From Aricia agestis (taxonomy: Eukaryota; Arthropoda; Insecta; Lepidoptera; Lycaenidae): 64,000 nt of DNA. The translations under genes were made by a program, and so were the position numbers. The notes below the pieces were generated by a model. It searched no databases. It worked only from the letters and a program-made list of their open reading frames with translations, and was not told the DNA's origin. Shown piece by piece: positions 1 to 11,030 of the stretch (position 1 is its first letter; each line of letters begins with the position of its first letter). The stretch spans positions 31,291,001 to 31,355,000 of the forward strand of contig NC_056428.1 of NCBI RefSeq assembly GCF_905147365.1. Reading direction: 5' to 3'.

Positions 1-159
1 TGCACTCTGATTCCTCTATCGGCTGTATCACAGGGAGTGCTCCTGCAACTTTTCGCCATCATTCTTCACGGTGTAAGACTGCCACTCATAACCTTAATGA
101 GTGGCAGTCTTCCACCGTGCGTTTTTCACGTAATTTTCTGCTGCTCACATGTAAAATTC

Positions 160-1130
160 CCTGTTTATTTTCTTATATTATAAACAAATAACAGTAAATA
201 ATCGTATTATTTCTTATAATATAATGTTATAATGACATTCTTTTAAAACAAACAATTCATTCACTTTAAGATACAACATTCCATTATAACAACGTCTGTC
301 ACCGATTTTGCACTTAAACCAAAAGTTGTAATGCAATTTAATTAAGTAAACAAGATACGGCGAAATGAAATTTGTAGCGGCATGTCATATTTGAGATACG
401 ACAGATCCGTCGCTCAAAAAAAAAATGCTTTTTTTAAGTTGTCTATACATTTCCTCTCAAAGATACAACATTTCTGCTGCATAAAATAGAAAAATACTTT
501 GTCGTAACTTGTTAAAAATCAATGAAATATCAACTTTAGAACAATTTGAAGAAACTCATCGTATAGGCCTCAGATTAATATAAATACGTTCCAATTTTTA
601 ACTTTCTATGTTGATAAATATAGAAGTTATGAATTTTTTAAAAAGTTTTTTGGCTCTACTGTAAAGTTGGGTTTTTCGAGATACACCACTTCTGCTTTCA
701 CCCGTCGATATTAATATAGTTAGTCATCATGCAGATTCCTCTATTTGAAAATACTTAAACTTGTTACTAAGTTAAGATAAGATATCACCAATAATAATTG
801 GACATGAGTGAGTATAGATATTGATATATTGACAACGAATGTTGGTTCGATAATGTTGATAAACCTATCAGAGAATGATTATTATCTAGATTCTAGTGGC
901 TTATATTTCGATTACTTTGTATCCTACTAATATTATAAAGGCAAAAGTTTGGATGAATATTTACTTTATTTTAATATTATTAATTATTATTGAAGTACAA
1001 ATATAATTAAGGATATTGTGAAAATTTTAAGTGCCTAGCTGTTTTATTAATTAAAGGTAAAAATCACGTTTCTTGTATGGAAGCCCCCCTGTAATATTAT
1101 CTTTATTTTATATAGCGCACATCATCTAAA
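160..1130. other. AT-rich unannotated stretch
   Basis: A hairpin-like AGACTGCCACTCAT/ATGAGTGGCAGTCT lies just before it at 79-110. Otherwise I see no gene, RNA or clear repeat boundary. Confidence 0.5.
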
Positions 1131-1138
1131 ATCTAGAT

Positions 1139-1400
1139 CAGCCTTTTCCAAAGTGGGCGATAGCGCCCCCTTGTCGGCGCTGAAGGTTTTCAGCGCCGCG
1201 GGGTAAAGGGGGGCGATGTAGGATCCAGAAAAAAAATAGGGGCGTTTTTTTGAGGCTTGGGGCTAAGGTATTAATTATATATTCTGTGGTTGGGGGTGAT
1301 TTATTTCATCTGGATGCATTTTAAATTTGAAAAATGGGGGCGCTAAAACATATTTTGTTCCCAAAGTGGGCAGTAGACAAAATAAGTTTGCTAACCCCTG
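1139..1400. mobile_element. hAT-type MITE
   Basis: A 262-bp element with ends CAGCCTTTTCCAAAGTGGGC and, from the other side, CAGGGGTTAGCAAA followed by CCACTTTGGG. The CAG...CTG ends are typical of hAT elements. Flanking 8-mers are ATCTAGAT and GTCTAGAT (7 of 8). It has no coding capacity. Confidence 0.8.
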
Positions 1401-1914
1401 GTCTAGATTATAAATATTATAAATTCGACATACCTGAGTAATGAGTATGGCAGAATATTTTATAATATTATATTATGTAGCGTCCCGCCCAGGTTTTAAA
1501 TTACAATAACTAATAAACAATGCATAATATTATTAATGAGGTCGAAAATCGAAATAACATAGTTATTTCGCTAGTCAACAGTTACAATAATGTTGGGGAA
1601 TAATAATTGACAGATATAAGCAATATCTCATTTATATTCATAGTATTTCGTATATTGTAATCCATACCAATCCTATTTATATTAAGCTGCGTATCCATTT
1701 GATGCAGACTCAAGGCAAGCCAGCCGCTCGACCCGAGGCCGCACAAGTGGAGACGCTGCCTCAACCTGAGCCAGCGTCTCCACTTCCTCTCTCCACTACC
1801 TCGGTTTGCCTCAAGTCGAGGCTGCTCTAAAATGTATAGGCGCCTTTAGAAACGCTAACTCTGTTACTCTTTCACGTAAAAACTACTGAATGGATTTATT
1901 TTTTAATTAAACTT

Positions 1915-2485
1915 CAAGAATAATAAATAAGCTACGAATCCGAAAGTGTCTGTCTATCTGTCTGTTACCTCTTCAAGCCCAAACCGCCAAACCGATTTTG
2001 CTGAAACTTGGTATTCTGCATACCGAATTTCAGCATTTTTTTTTTAATGAAATAACGGGGCAAACGAGCAAACGGGTCACAAAAAGCAACTTCCGTCGCC
2101 CATGGACACTCGCAGCATCAGAAGAGCTGCAGGTGCGTTGCCGGCCTTTTAAGAGGGAATAGGGTAATAGGGAAGGGTAGGGATGGGAAGGGAAGGGAAT
2201 AGGGGAGGGTAGGAAAGGGAATAGGGTAGGGGATTGGGCCTCCGGTAAACTCACTCACTCGGCGAAACACAGCGCAAGTGCTGTTTCACGCCGGTTTTCT
2301 GTGAGAACGTGGTATTTCTCCAGTCGAGCCGGCCCATTCGTGTCGAAGCATGGCTCTCCCACGTCAAAATCAAATCGAAATCCCAGCAAAGTCCCAAAAT
2401 GATTCTAAGGAAAGATCAATGTTTTGTCCCGTAAGACGTACGGTTCCCGCGCTGTAAACGAACTATGGCACAACGGAGTTGCAGG
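1915..2485. repeat. Microsatellite-associated repeat split by a nested element
   Basis: The left part (about 1915-2036) carries GTCTATCTGTCTGTTACCTC and CCGATTTTGCTGAAA; the right part (2364-2485) carries GTACGGTTCCCGCGC and GGCACAACGGAGTTGCAGG. These are the two ends of one repeat seen whole at 34503-34723. Confidence 0.7.
2037..2363. mobile_element. GGGTAGGGA-type interspersed element, copy 1
   Basis: From a T-run and GCAAACGAGCAAACGGGTCA through GGTGCGTTGCCGGCC, a purine-rich GGGAAGGG/GGGTAGGG tract, to GCATGGCTCTCCCACG. The same layout is at 6072-6402 and 35523-35848. I know it as a common lepidopteran repeat but cannot assign a class. It splits the surrounding repeat. Confidence 0.8.
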
Positions 2486-2773
2486 TAATGTAATAAACGC
2501 GAAGCTAGCCTCTTCACCATTCTTCACTCTTCGGCACAACATTTAGAAATTTCTCGCTTGTTCGGATTCCGTATAAAGTAATGCAATTTCCAAACAAGCC
2601 CACCAAGTGATTCTCAAGTTCAATTCACGCGGAAGCTGAATTTTTATGCGTTGCGATTAAATCATGAATACATAAAATTTCAAGGAACACATACTATAAC
2701 TTTATGAATCTTTATAAATATGAAAAAATCGTAATCATAATGAAATTAACAATTTAAAGATTACGATTAAGAT

Positions 2774-2831
2774 TAGGGTTCCGTAGCCAAATGGCAAAAA
2801 ACGGAACCCTTATAGATTCGTCATGTTTGTA

Positions 2832-2878
<47 letters not shown>

Positions 2879-3395
2879 CCGTCTGTCCGTCCGTATGTCA
2901 CAGCCACTTTCCTCCGAAACTATAAGAGCTATACTATTAAAAATTGGTAAGTAGATGTAGTCTGTAAACCGCATTAAGATTTTGATATAAAAATTGAGAA
3001 ATTATTAAAAATTTTAGGGGTCCCCATAGGTACAAGTGAAACAAAAAAATTTATTTTTCATCTAACCTATACGTGTGAGGTATCTATGGATAGGTCTTCA
3101 AAAATTATATTGAGGTTTCTCATGTCATTTTTTTCTAACCTGAATAGTTTGCGAGAGAGACTCTTCCAAAGTGGAAAAATTCGTGTCGCCCCCCCCTCTA
3201 TCTAACTCCTAAAGTAGGGGCATGATAAGTCTAAAAATAATATATGATGTACATTACTATAAAAACTACCAACGAAAATTGCTTTGAACGAGATCTAGCA
3301 AGTAGTTTTTTTTTATACGTCATAAATGGTAAACCTTAAATTAATTTTCATTAAATCAACTGAAATATAAAAATAAATCAAAAACCTTTTAATTT
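2774..3395 (+). repeat. GGTTCCGTACCC-type repeat with long TGTC run
   Basis: TTAGGGTTCCGTAGCCAAAT leads into a TGTC/CCGTC run at 2832-2895, then GGGGTCCCCATAGGTACAAG and similar text. It ends before the clipped TTAA MITE. Confidence 0.6.
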
Positions 3396-3423
3396 CATTA
3401 AAATAAACTTTATTACTGCTGCC

Positions 3424-3599
3424 GTGGCTCATCGCAAAAATCCGCCTCCATACAATTTGTATGGAAGCGGATGCGCGTATCGCCCACTGTCGGGGCGCAG
3501 CGGATTTCCGCTTCCATACAAATTGTATGGAGGCGGATTTTTGCGCTGAGCCCCGGCACGCTGAGCCCCGGCACGGCCCGTCTCAGTGTGCTCACTCCT
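3424..3599. mobile_element. Clipped inverted copy of the 211-bp TTAA MITE
   Basis: It matches the reverse complement of 5685 to about 5853 and ends CTCACTCCT next to the TTAA at 3600. The outer end is lost at about 3424. Confidence 0.8.
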
Positions 3600-3828
3600 T
3601 TAAGGGTGAGGTCACACTGAAACGAAACGTGACGTTAAAACGCAATGTATTATTATAATTTTAGTAGCGATTCAAAATTGAACTATATTAACTACAACAA
3701 TAATTTTAGGTAGGTAGTAAATAGTAATACAAGAATAGCACTCGGACCATCACAGTCTTTACTTCTCTTCCATATCCTTTAATTACTAACAATGAGACGT
3801 GTCACGTGGCGCTATATAACGAAACATA

Positions 3829-3970
3829 AAAGCTTGTCGCGAGACTTAACAATCTACAACATTTAATTACTATAATAAAATAAAAAATATAATAGATATC
3901 AGTTTACTCAGTTAAGTTCGCACTTACTAGTTTATTATTAACAAATCACGCGACAAGCTTTTATTATCAT
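3829..3970. repeat. Hairpin-ended repeat inside the TTAA element
   Basis: AAAAGCTTGTCGCG (3828-3841) and CGCGACAAGCTTTTA (near 3948-3962) form an inverted pair. A related piece (ATAATAAAAGCTTGTCGCG) recurs near 15490. Confidence 0.55.
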
Positions 3971-4205
3971 GCAAATTGTATAATATATTGAGGTTATAAC
4001 TAAATAGTTAGAATTTTTAAGGGGAAATTTATTTTATTTTTAAAGTAAGTATTTAAATAAAAGCTTCTTTCAAAAAGTTTTTTGCTTATAATTTATTTTT
4101 TACAATGCGACGGTCCAAGACATTTTGCCATAAGATGACTAAATTCTTATGCCCAGCTTACATTATTATAATCCAGTAATCTAATCCAGCATTGGATTGC
4201 TATAA

Positions 4206-4293
4206 CTGGAATAATGTAAACGGGTAAGTACTAAAATGCAATGTAATGAATTGCATTCCAGTGCATTCCAGTACCCGTTTACATTATTCCAGT
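4206..4293. repeat. Foldback sequence
   Basis: ACTGGAATAATGTAAACGGG and its inverted partner CCCGTTTACATTATTCCAGT lie about 46 bases apart, inside the TTAA element. No coding content. Confidence 0.7.
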
Positions 4294-5684
4294 AAGAATC
4301 CAACGAAGGATTGGATCCAGCGTTGATTTGCCTGACCTCGTTCAGCGCAACGATTCTATTGGTTCTTGTAAAACACATTCTTCGCAACGCATTAGCTTAG
4401 CTTAGCTCACCTCCGGTAGAAACGCAGCCTTATAATCCAAATCATAGGTAAAATTTCAGACGTTGAAAATTTAGACCATAGCGAAAACGAAGCATAAATA
4501 TTTTTACACAAAACTGTTACAGTTCATAGGACTGAGAAATAAATATGAGCAGAAAATAAACTTTTAACTTGAGGCACAAGTTCCCGTTAAAAAGGAAATT
4601 GAAAATGTATGGCGTTTCCTATTCAACGTGGTTTCCAACATAAAGGGATGTGTTGTTATTTCTAAGTATTCCCAAGAGAAGTTTTAATGCGGGCTAAACT
4701 AGAGATTAGTCAACTTCCGTCGTAGTGTGATAGCAAAATAGTTTCTATAGCGGATAAGGTAAATAGAAGTTAAGATTGTGGCCTAGCGGGCTAATCTCGT
4801 TACTATCGGTGAAAACATCCTGATTCCATTTTTAAATTATAAGTATCCTAGCCTCTGAAAAAATGGTTAAAATCGATTCAATATTGTTATACTTCTCGCA
4901 ATTTTTAAATCTGTAATAATGCTGTACAGGGCCAAATATCTACATAAATCAACGATGTATTTAAATTATGCAATTGGATAAGGTAATTTAAATACATTGT
5001 TGAAATTGTAATGCTGTATTTATTAAAATTGCTTCGAAAATCAGCCATTATTTGTCGTAAAAAGAAACGACAAAAAATGTTATTGTGGGATATCCATAAG
5101 AGATAGACATAATATATACCATCGCGGAGTTTTGTAGACCTTTTCAATGTGTACAATACTTGGTAGTCTTGGTACATTATTTTGATAATGTAGGGTTCTC
5201 ATAGGGTTCAGCCTGCGTTTGCAATTTAAGCGGAAAAAAAATGTAATTATTTACGACATCACATTAGAAACCCCAACAATAAGAGTATTTCTCCACTGTT
5301 TAATGAATGTTATTATACCTATAACCTTCCCCTTGAATCACTCTATCTATTAAAGAAAACCACATCAAAATCCGTTGCGTAGTTTTAAAGATTAAAGAGA
5401 ACAAAGGGACATGAGGGAAAAAAGCGACTTTGTTTTATAATATTATGTATAATTGTATGTTTCGTTATATAGCGCCACGTGACACGTCTCATTGTTAGTA
5501 ATTAAAGGATATGGAAGAGAAGTAAAGACTGTGATGGTCCGAGTGCTATTCTTGTATTACTATTTACTACCTACCTAAAATTATTGTTGTAGTTAATATA
5601 GTTCAATTTTGAATCGCTACTAAAATTATAATAATACATCGCGTTTTAACGTCACGTTTCGTTTCAGTGTGACCTCACCCTTAA

Positions 5685-5895
5685 ATGAGTGAGCACACTG
5701 AGACGGGCCGTGCCGGGGCTCAGCGTGCCGGGGCTCAGCGCAAAAATCCGCCTCCATACAATTTGTATGGAAGCGGAAATCCACACAGTGGGCGATACGC
5801 GCATCCACTTCCATACAAATTGTATGGAGTCGGATTTTTGCGATGAGCCACGGCACGCTGAGCCCCGGCACGGCCCGTCTCAGTGTGCTCACTCC
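5685..5895. mobile_element. 211-bp TTAA MITE
   Basis: Bounded by TTAA at 5681-5684 and 5896-5899, with ends related to GGAGTGAGCACACTGAGACG. Internal arms around ATACAATTTGTAT make it a near-complete hairpin. The end sequence resembles that of the larger neighbour (GGGTGAGGTCACACTGAAAC), which suggests the same transposase moves both. An inverted, 5'-clipped copy is at 3424-3599. Confidence 0.85.
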
Positions 5896-6071
5896 TTAAG
5901 GTAACCTATTTCGAGTCGTACGAAAATAAAAGTTCAAAGTAATTGATTGCTCGATTAGAATTCAGTGTTTGAACGGTAAAATACACTAGACGTTACTTTG
6001 TTTGTTTTGCTTTTATTATGTATGCGTCAACACATACGTTTTATTTTTACTGGTGGTTTTCTGCGACTTCG

Positions 6072-6402
6072 TTTTTTTATGAAGTAACGCAAACGCAAAA
6101 GCAAACGAGCAAACGGGTCACCTGATGGAAATCAACTTCCGTCGCCCATGGACACTCGCAGCATCAGAAGAGCTGCAGGTGCGTTGCCGGCCTTTTAAGA
6201 GGGTAATAGGGGAGGGTAGGGATGGGAAGGGAAGGGAACAGGGGAGGGTAGGAAAGGGAATAGAGTAAGGGATTAGGCCTCCGGTAAACTCACTCACTCG
6301 GCGAAACACAGCGCAAGCACTTTTTCACGCCGGTTTTCTGTGAGAGCGTGGTATTTCTCCGGTCGAGCCGGCCCATTCGTGCCGAAGCATGTCTCTCCCA
6401 CG
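6072..6402. mobile_element. GGGTAGGGA-type element, copy 2
   Basis: Same orientation and layout as 2037-2363, from GTTTTTTTATGAAGTAACG to GTCTCTCCCACG. Confidence 0.8.
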
Positions 6403-6556
6403 TTTAAGCATGTTTAAGGAGTTATTGTGGGGTTTGTTTAGAAATGGTTTAAAGTTATAATAATTTGTTTGTTCGACTAAAAGACTATGTCTATCTACGG
6501 ACTGCGTATTTTATTCGTAGGTATTTTAGTAAGTGTGAGGCCCGCCACTAAGGCTT

Positions 6557-6635
6557 CTTACAGACGAACGGCACTTGTCGACGGTAGTCGGCGACTGCCG
6601 TCGACTGCCGTCGACGCGTGCCGTTCGTCTGTAAG
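6557..6635. mobile_element. Small hairpin MITE
   Basis: Perfect 18-bp arms CTTACAGACGAACGGCAC and GTGCCGTTCGTCTGTAAG flank a GTCGACGG-rich centre. Confidence 0.65.
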
Positions 6636-7056
6636 TGCTATAACGCCATGTACGGTATAGAGATAGATCGTAATCTACAACTACTAGATGAGTACCATAC
6701 CATTGAACTATATTTTGTAAGTTCGGTGACTATTTGCACCCACTGTCAGTATTAAGAATGCCGATTTTTAGAACGCCTTAGTATAATATAATTTATTCAG
6801 TCTTATAACATATTAAGAATACCATTGCTTGGCTGATCACATTTTATATTTATATCAAGATACCGCATGTTTCAATTTGTCAGTCAAATTAAATTACGAA
6901 TATAATAATGAGTTACGTATACATATTATAGTATCTACATTTTTGATGATTCAACTAGACAATAAAATTACGGTTTTGCTACACGTGTGTGTACTCAAAC
7001 CAATCTTTTCCGTCGTTCCCAATTAATAAGACGGTTTTTAAACCTAGCATTATCTA

Positions 7057-7083
7057 TACTAATATTATAAATGCGAAAGTATC

Positions 7084-7130
<47 letters not shown>

Positions 7131-7397
7131 CGCTTTCACGCCAAAACTACTGAACCGATTGCAATGAAATTTTGTACACAGTTATTCTAGAGTCTGAGAA
7201 AGGACATAGGCTACATTTTGATGTGGGAAAATATCTTATTTCCATGAAAATATCGATGAAAATTTATTCGCATTGCGCAGGCCAGCGCTCATCCCGGGGG
7301 TCCTGGGTTCGAGTCCCGCAGGCGGAACAAGTTTTCAATGTTCCTGGGTCTTGGATGTGTATTAAAATAATACTAATATTATAAATGCGAAAGTATC

Positions 7398-7448
<51 letters not shown>

Positions 7449-7926
7449 CGCTTTCACGCCAAAACTACTGAACCGATTGCAATGAAATTTTGTACACAGT
7501 TATTCTAGAGTCTGAGAAAGGACATAGGCTACATTTTGATGTGGGAAAATATCTTATTTCCATGAAAATATCGATGAAAATTTATTCGCATTGCGCAGGC
7601 CAGCGCTCATCCCGGGGGTCCTGGGTTCGAGTCCCGCAGGCGGAACAAGTTTTCAATGTTCCTGGGTCTTGGATGTGTATTAAAATAATATTTCAAAAAT
7701 CTTAAATATATTTTATGTATAATATTATAAAAAATCCAGAAATATATCGATGCAATTTAGTTCTAATACGATTCAACAGATGGCGTTTTATTTTTTACTT
7801 AAATATATTTTATGTATCTATACTTCTATACTAATCCATACTAATATTATAAATGCGAAAGTATCTCTGTCTGTCTGTCTGTCTCACTTTCACGCCAAAA
7901 ACTAATATTATAAATGCGAAAGTATC

Positions 7927-7965
<39 letters not shown>

Positions 7966-8320
7966 CGCTTTCACGCCAAAACTACTGAACCGATTGCAAT
8001 GCAATTTTGTACACAGTTATTCTAGAGTCTGAGAAAGGACATAGGCTACATTTTGATGTAGGAAAATATCTTATTTCCATGAAAATATCGATGAAAATTA
8101 ATTCGCATTGCGCGTGGCCAGCGCTCATCCCGGGGGTCCTGGGTTCGAGTCCCGCAGGCGGAACAAAAAGTTTTCAATGTTCCTGGGTCTTGGATGTGTA
8201 TTAAAATAATATTTCAAAAATCTTAAATATATTTTATGTATAATATTATAAAAAATCCAGAAATATATCGACGCGATGCAATGAACATTTTAGTTCTAAT
8301 ACGATTCAACAGATGGCGCT
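7057..8320 (+). repeat. Tandem array of microsatellite repeat with tRNA-like segment
   Basis: Three near-identical units start TACTAATATTATAAATGCGA at 7057, 7371 and about 7900; a clipped unit lies at 7842-7899. Each has a TGTC run, the body ACTACTGAACCGATTGCAAT, and a GGGTTCGAGTCCCGC B-box-like segment ending in TGTGTATTAAAATAAT. Units two and three also share downstream flank up to CAACAGATGGCG, so a larger segment was duplicated. A weaker piece of that flank recurs near 8523-8600. Confidence 0.85.
7277..7330 (+). repeat. tRNA-like 3' half within each array unit
   Basis: CCAGCGCTCATCCCGGGGGT followed by a T-arm-like CTGGGTTCGAGTCCCGC and GGCGGAACAA. It lacks a D-arm, A-box and full acceptor pairing, so it is a SINE or pseudo-tRNA piece, not a tRNA gene. 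Repeated near 7594 and 8118. Confidence 0.6.
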
Positions 8321-8770
8321 TTTTTTTTTACTTCGTTGGAACATAGAACTAATCATACTTATTAGTTATTATGTTTTTGTTTATAATTTTTAATACGTTA
8401 GAATATTATGTTTAATAATATTATCACTTGCTATAATAATAATAATCAATCTATCTTATCTTATAGAACTCCTACTGCATTTCTAAGGAGTTCGAGTGTG
8501 TTGTGTTGGCCTATATTCCATCCAGAAAATATATCAATGCAATCAACATTTTAATTCTAATATATGAAAACAGATGGCGCTTTATTTTTTACTTCATTAT
8601 TATAACAGAACTAATCATACCTACTTTATTATATATTATTGTTTTTATTCATAACTAGCTGTTGCCCGCGACTTCGTCCGCGTGGACTTTAGTTTATAGC
8701 GCGCGGTGTCAACAAAATGTGTGTCAAATTTAAAAACTTTTTAAAACCCTGGTAAGTGGTACCCCTCTTA

Positions 8771-8843
8771 GGGCCGCGCTACACCGGAATGGCAGCGCTG
8801 AAAGTGCTCGCCTCGCCGCTGCCATTCCGGTGTAGCTCGGCCC
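8771..8843. mobile_element. 73-bp hairpin MITE at a TTAA site
   Basis: Arms GGGCCGCGCTACACCGGAAT and inverted ATTCCGGTGTAGCTCGGCCC, with TTAA on the right and TTA on the left. The inverted sister sequence near 9530-9550 reads ACCCCTTAAATCAA without the insert, confirming a TTAA target. Confidence 0.8.
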
Positions 8844-8892
8844 TTAATTAATCAAAATACCCAAAAACAGCTGTGCAGTGTGCACATAATCT

Positions 8893-9090
8893 GTACTAAT
8901 ATTATGAATGCGAAAGTATCTCTGTCTGTCTGTCAGTCTCGCTTTCACGCCAAACGCCAAAACTACCGAACCGATTGTAATGAAATTTTGTATACTGATA
9001 GTCTAAAGCCTGAGAAAGGACATAGGCTACTTTTTTACTGGAAAAAAGGGTTGTAAGGGTCGTAAATTTGTTCAAAAAATTCATAATAGA
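8893..9090 (+). repeat. Microsatellite-associated repeat
   Basis: TACTAATATTATGAATGCGA, a short TGTC run and the GAACCGATTG body, diverged from the 7-8 kb array. Confidence 0.7.
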
Positions 9091-9255
9091 TGGCGCCGTG
9101 CGTCTTCTACATCGCGCTGACGCTTGCTCAAAAGTCTTTCTATAAGAGGTGGTATCATCTTACATTTAAGTCTCGATTTTTTTCGATTGTTATATCTATT
9201 CTACGGTATTAAATAACTCAGTACTTTATCTGTGCAGGCAGTGACGTAACCTTAA

Positions 9256-9395
9256 GACCAAATTTCACCAACGACTGTTAAAGTTAATGCTCGAATTAGT
9301 ATCACGTTAGCTGTTTTGTTTTTCATATGAATGAAAGAGAAGACAGGATATTTTAACAAGCTGTTAACACTAACAGACGTTGGTGAAATTGGGGC
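9256..9395. mobile_element. 140-bp MITE with TTAA-like flanks
   Basis: Ends GACCAAATTTCACCAACG and inverted CGTTGGTGAAATTGGGGC; flanks TTAA (9252-9255) and TAA. No coding content. Confidence 0.65.
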
Positions 9396-9961
9396 TAAAC
9401 CTATCAATGATAAATAGTTTATGGGTAAAGTTGTGTAATTGGGGGGCTAAATAAGCTTTAAAATTTGGCATAATATATAAAGTTTAACATACAAAAATGA
9501 AGTACTTATTGTTTGCACACTGCACAGCTGTATTGATTTAAGGGGTACCAGGGTTTTTTTATAAAAGCTTTTGACACCAATTTTGTTGACATCGCGCGCT
9601 ATAAACTGAAGTCCACGCGGACGAAGTCGCGGGCAACAGCTAGTAATTTATAATAGAAAAGATAAGACGAGACGATGCGCGACAAGAACGCGCAAACAAA
9701 GAAAATGTTCAGCGGCGTCATGTTTTTTTGGCATCAAATTGCATCGTTGGGGTCTAGACCGCAATGCGACGCGTAGATGCATTTCTAAATTTCGCCGTGT
9801 AGCGGTATGAATTGACCCTTAGACGCCAAGCTCCGTGGAAGTGGTTGAAGTAATTTCATCTATCACTATTTATCTTAAGCTTCCGGGAGTGCTCCCTGTA
9901 GTGCTAGCACGGCGAAAAGTAGAAATGAGAAAGTATAGACAAACTGTGGACATAAACTTAA

Positions 9962-10176
9962 GGTGCCGTTCCGTCCGTTTTGTCGGTCGCGATTAGTCGC
10001 GGTAAAGATACCGCGGCTAATCGCGACCGACAAATATTCAATTAAAATGCCACTTTATGACAGACTATAGTATATGTCATAAAGTAAGACGTTATTTGAA
10101 TTTTTAGGACTATATTCTGCCATAAAGTGGCATTTGAATTGAATTTTTCGGAACGATAAAAGATCGGAACGGCACC
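9962..10176. mobile_element. 215-bp TTAA MITE
   Basis: Perfect 12-bp ends GGTGCCGTTCCG and CGGAACGGCACC between TTAA at 9958-9961 and 10177-10180. A strong inner hairpin spans about 9989-10043 (GTCGGTCGCGATTAGTCGCG and its inverse). Confidence 0.85.
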
Positions 10177-10420
10177 TTAAGTTTATCTCCACAGTTTGTG
10201 ACTATAGTCTGTCATAAAGTGGCATTTTAATTGAATTTTTCGGAACTAAAAAAGTTTGGAAAAGTTTATCTCCACCATCATAGTTAGCATAAGCACGTAG
10301 ACAAACGAAAGAAACTAAATTTTGACAGTTTTACCGGAAAAACATTGGAGTAAAAGTTTCTTTCGTATCTCGATATCTTTCGCTTTTGAAAATCTATAAG
10401 TCAAGCATGACGATCCGCTT

Positions 10421-10756
10421 TTGACATTTAGTTTCTTGATTCTGTTTTTATTTTTATTATGGCACTTGGCTATAAAACCATAGCCAGTGTCGAGTAAATG
10501 GCGGCAAATTCAAAAAATCGATGTATAGCAACCCTGTCTATAGCCGGAATTATAGTTTTGATTTACAAAATACGAATAATAAAGTTCCTTAGTTTTTATT
10601 ATTACGTATTTCGTAGATCAAAACTATAATTCCGGCTATAGACAAGGTTGCTACACGTCGATTTTTTTAATTTGCCGCCATTTATTCGACACTGGCCATG
10701 GTTTTATAGCCGAGGTGCCATAATTAAAAAAAAAGAACCAAGAAACTAAATGTCAA
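10421..10756. mobile_element. Long foldback MITE
   Basis: A 336-bp element whose two arms, roughly 150 bp each, run from TTGACATTTAGTTTCTTG to CAAGAAACTAAATGTCAA. The centre is a short AT-rich loop around 10575. A half copy of the arm (TTATTATGGCACTTCGGTTA) appears at 48573-48620. Confidence 0.85.
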
Positions 10757-11030
10757 AAAAAAATAATTGCCGTTGCTTTAATGGTTGCTATGGAAAGAGT
10801 TTCTTGTCTTTGTCCACTGAAACTGTCGATGGGTGGTGCCATGCTCGGGAATAAGATATGTAGACATGGGAAAGAAACTGCCATTACTTTCTTCCGAAGA
10901 ATCGACTGGGAAACCCCGTGCTAGCTACGATCTCCACAGTTTGTCTATACTTTTTCATTTCCAGTGGTTACCATGCTAGGGCTACTGGGGTGCTTCCGTA
11001 TTAAGCCGATTCGTGCTATCAGACATATAA

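Larger units (their letters stand above)
3604..5680. mobile_element. TTAA-flanked element with 225-bp terminal inverted repeats
   Basis: TTAA sits at 3600-3603 and 5681-5684. The ends begin GGGTGAGGTCACACTGAAAC, and the arms 3604-3828 and 5456-5680 match over 225 bp with essentially one visible difference (AACGCAATG against AACGCGATG). The 1.6-kb interior has no recognisable transposase and contains smaller hairpins. TTAA targets occur with piggyBac and some Sola-type transposases, but the GGG start differs from typical piggyBac CCC ends, so the superfamily is unassigned. Confidence 0.85.
8655..9643. repeat. Inverted pair of GTTGCCCGCGACTTCG repeats
   Basis: The left arm starts CTAGCTGTTGCCCGCGACTT (8655) and the right arm ends with its inverse at 9643. 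Similarity continues inward to CAGCTGTGCAGTGTGC (left about 8868-8883, right about 9515-9530). MITEs at 8771 and 9256 and a microsatellite repeat at 8893-9090 lie between. Confidence 0.8.
9885..10995. mobile_element. Degraded inverted-repeat element hosting nested MITEs
   Basis: The outer arms around AAAGTATAGACAAACTGTGGA (left, 9930-9950) recur inverted at 10932-10954, and the far ends GGGAGTGCTCCCTGTAG and CTACTGGGGTGCTTCC are loosely inverted. The 215-bp TTAA MITE and the foldback at 10421-10756 are nested within. Confidence 0.5.

Noticed and set aside
7277..7330. A functional tRNA gene
   Set aside because: Only a T-arm-like segment and part of an acceptor are present; there is no D-arm or A-box and the unit is repeated inside an interspersed element.
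7057..8320. CRISPR-like array
   Set aside because: The repeated units are hundreds of bases long with internal microsatellites, in a eukaryotic context.
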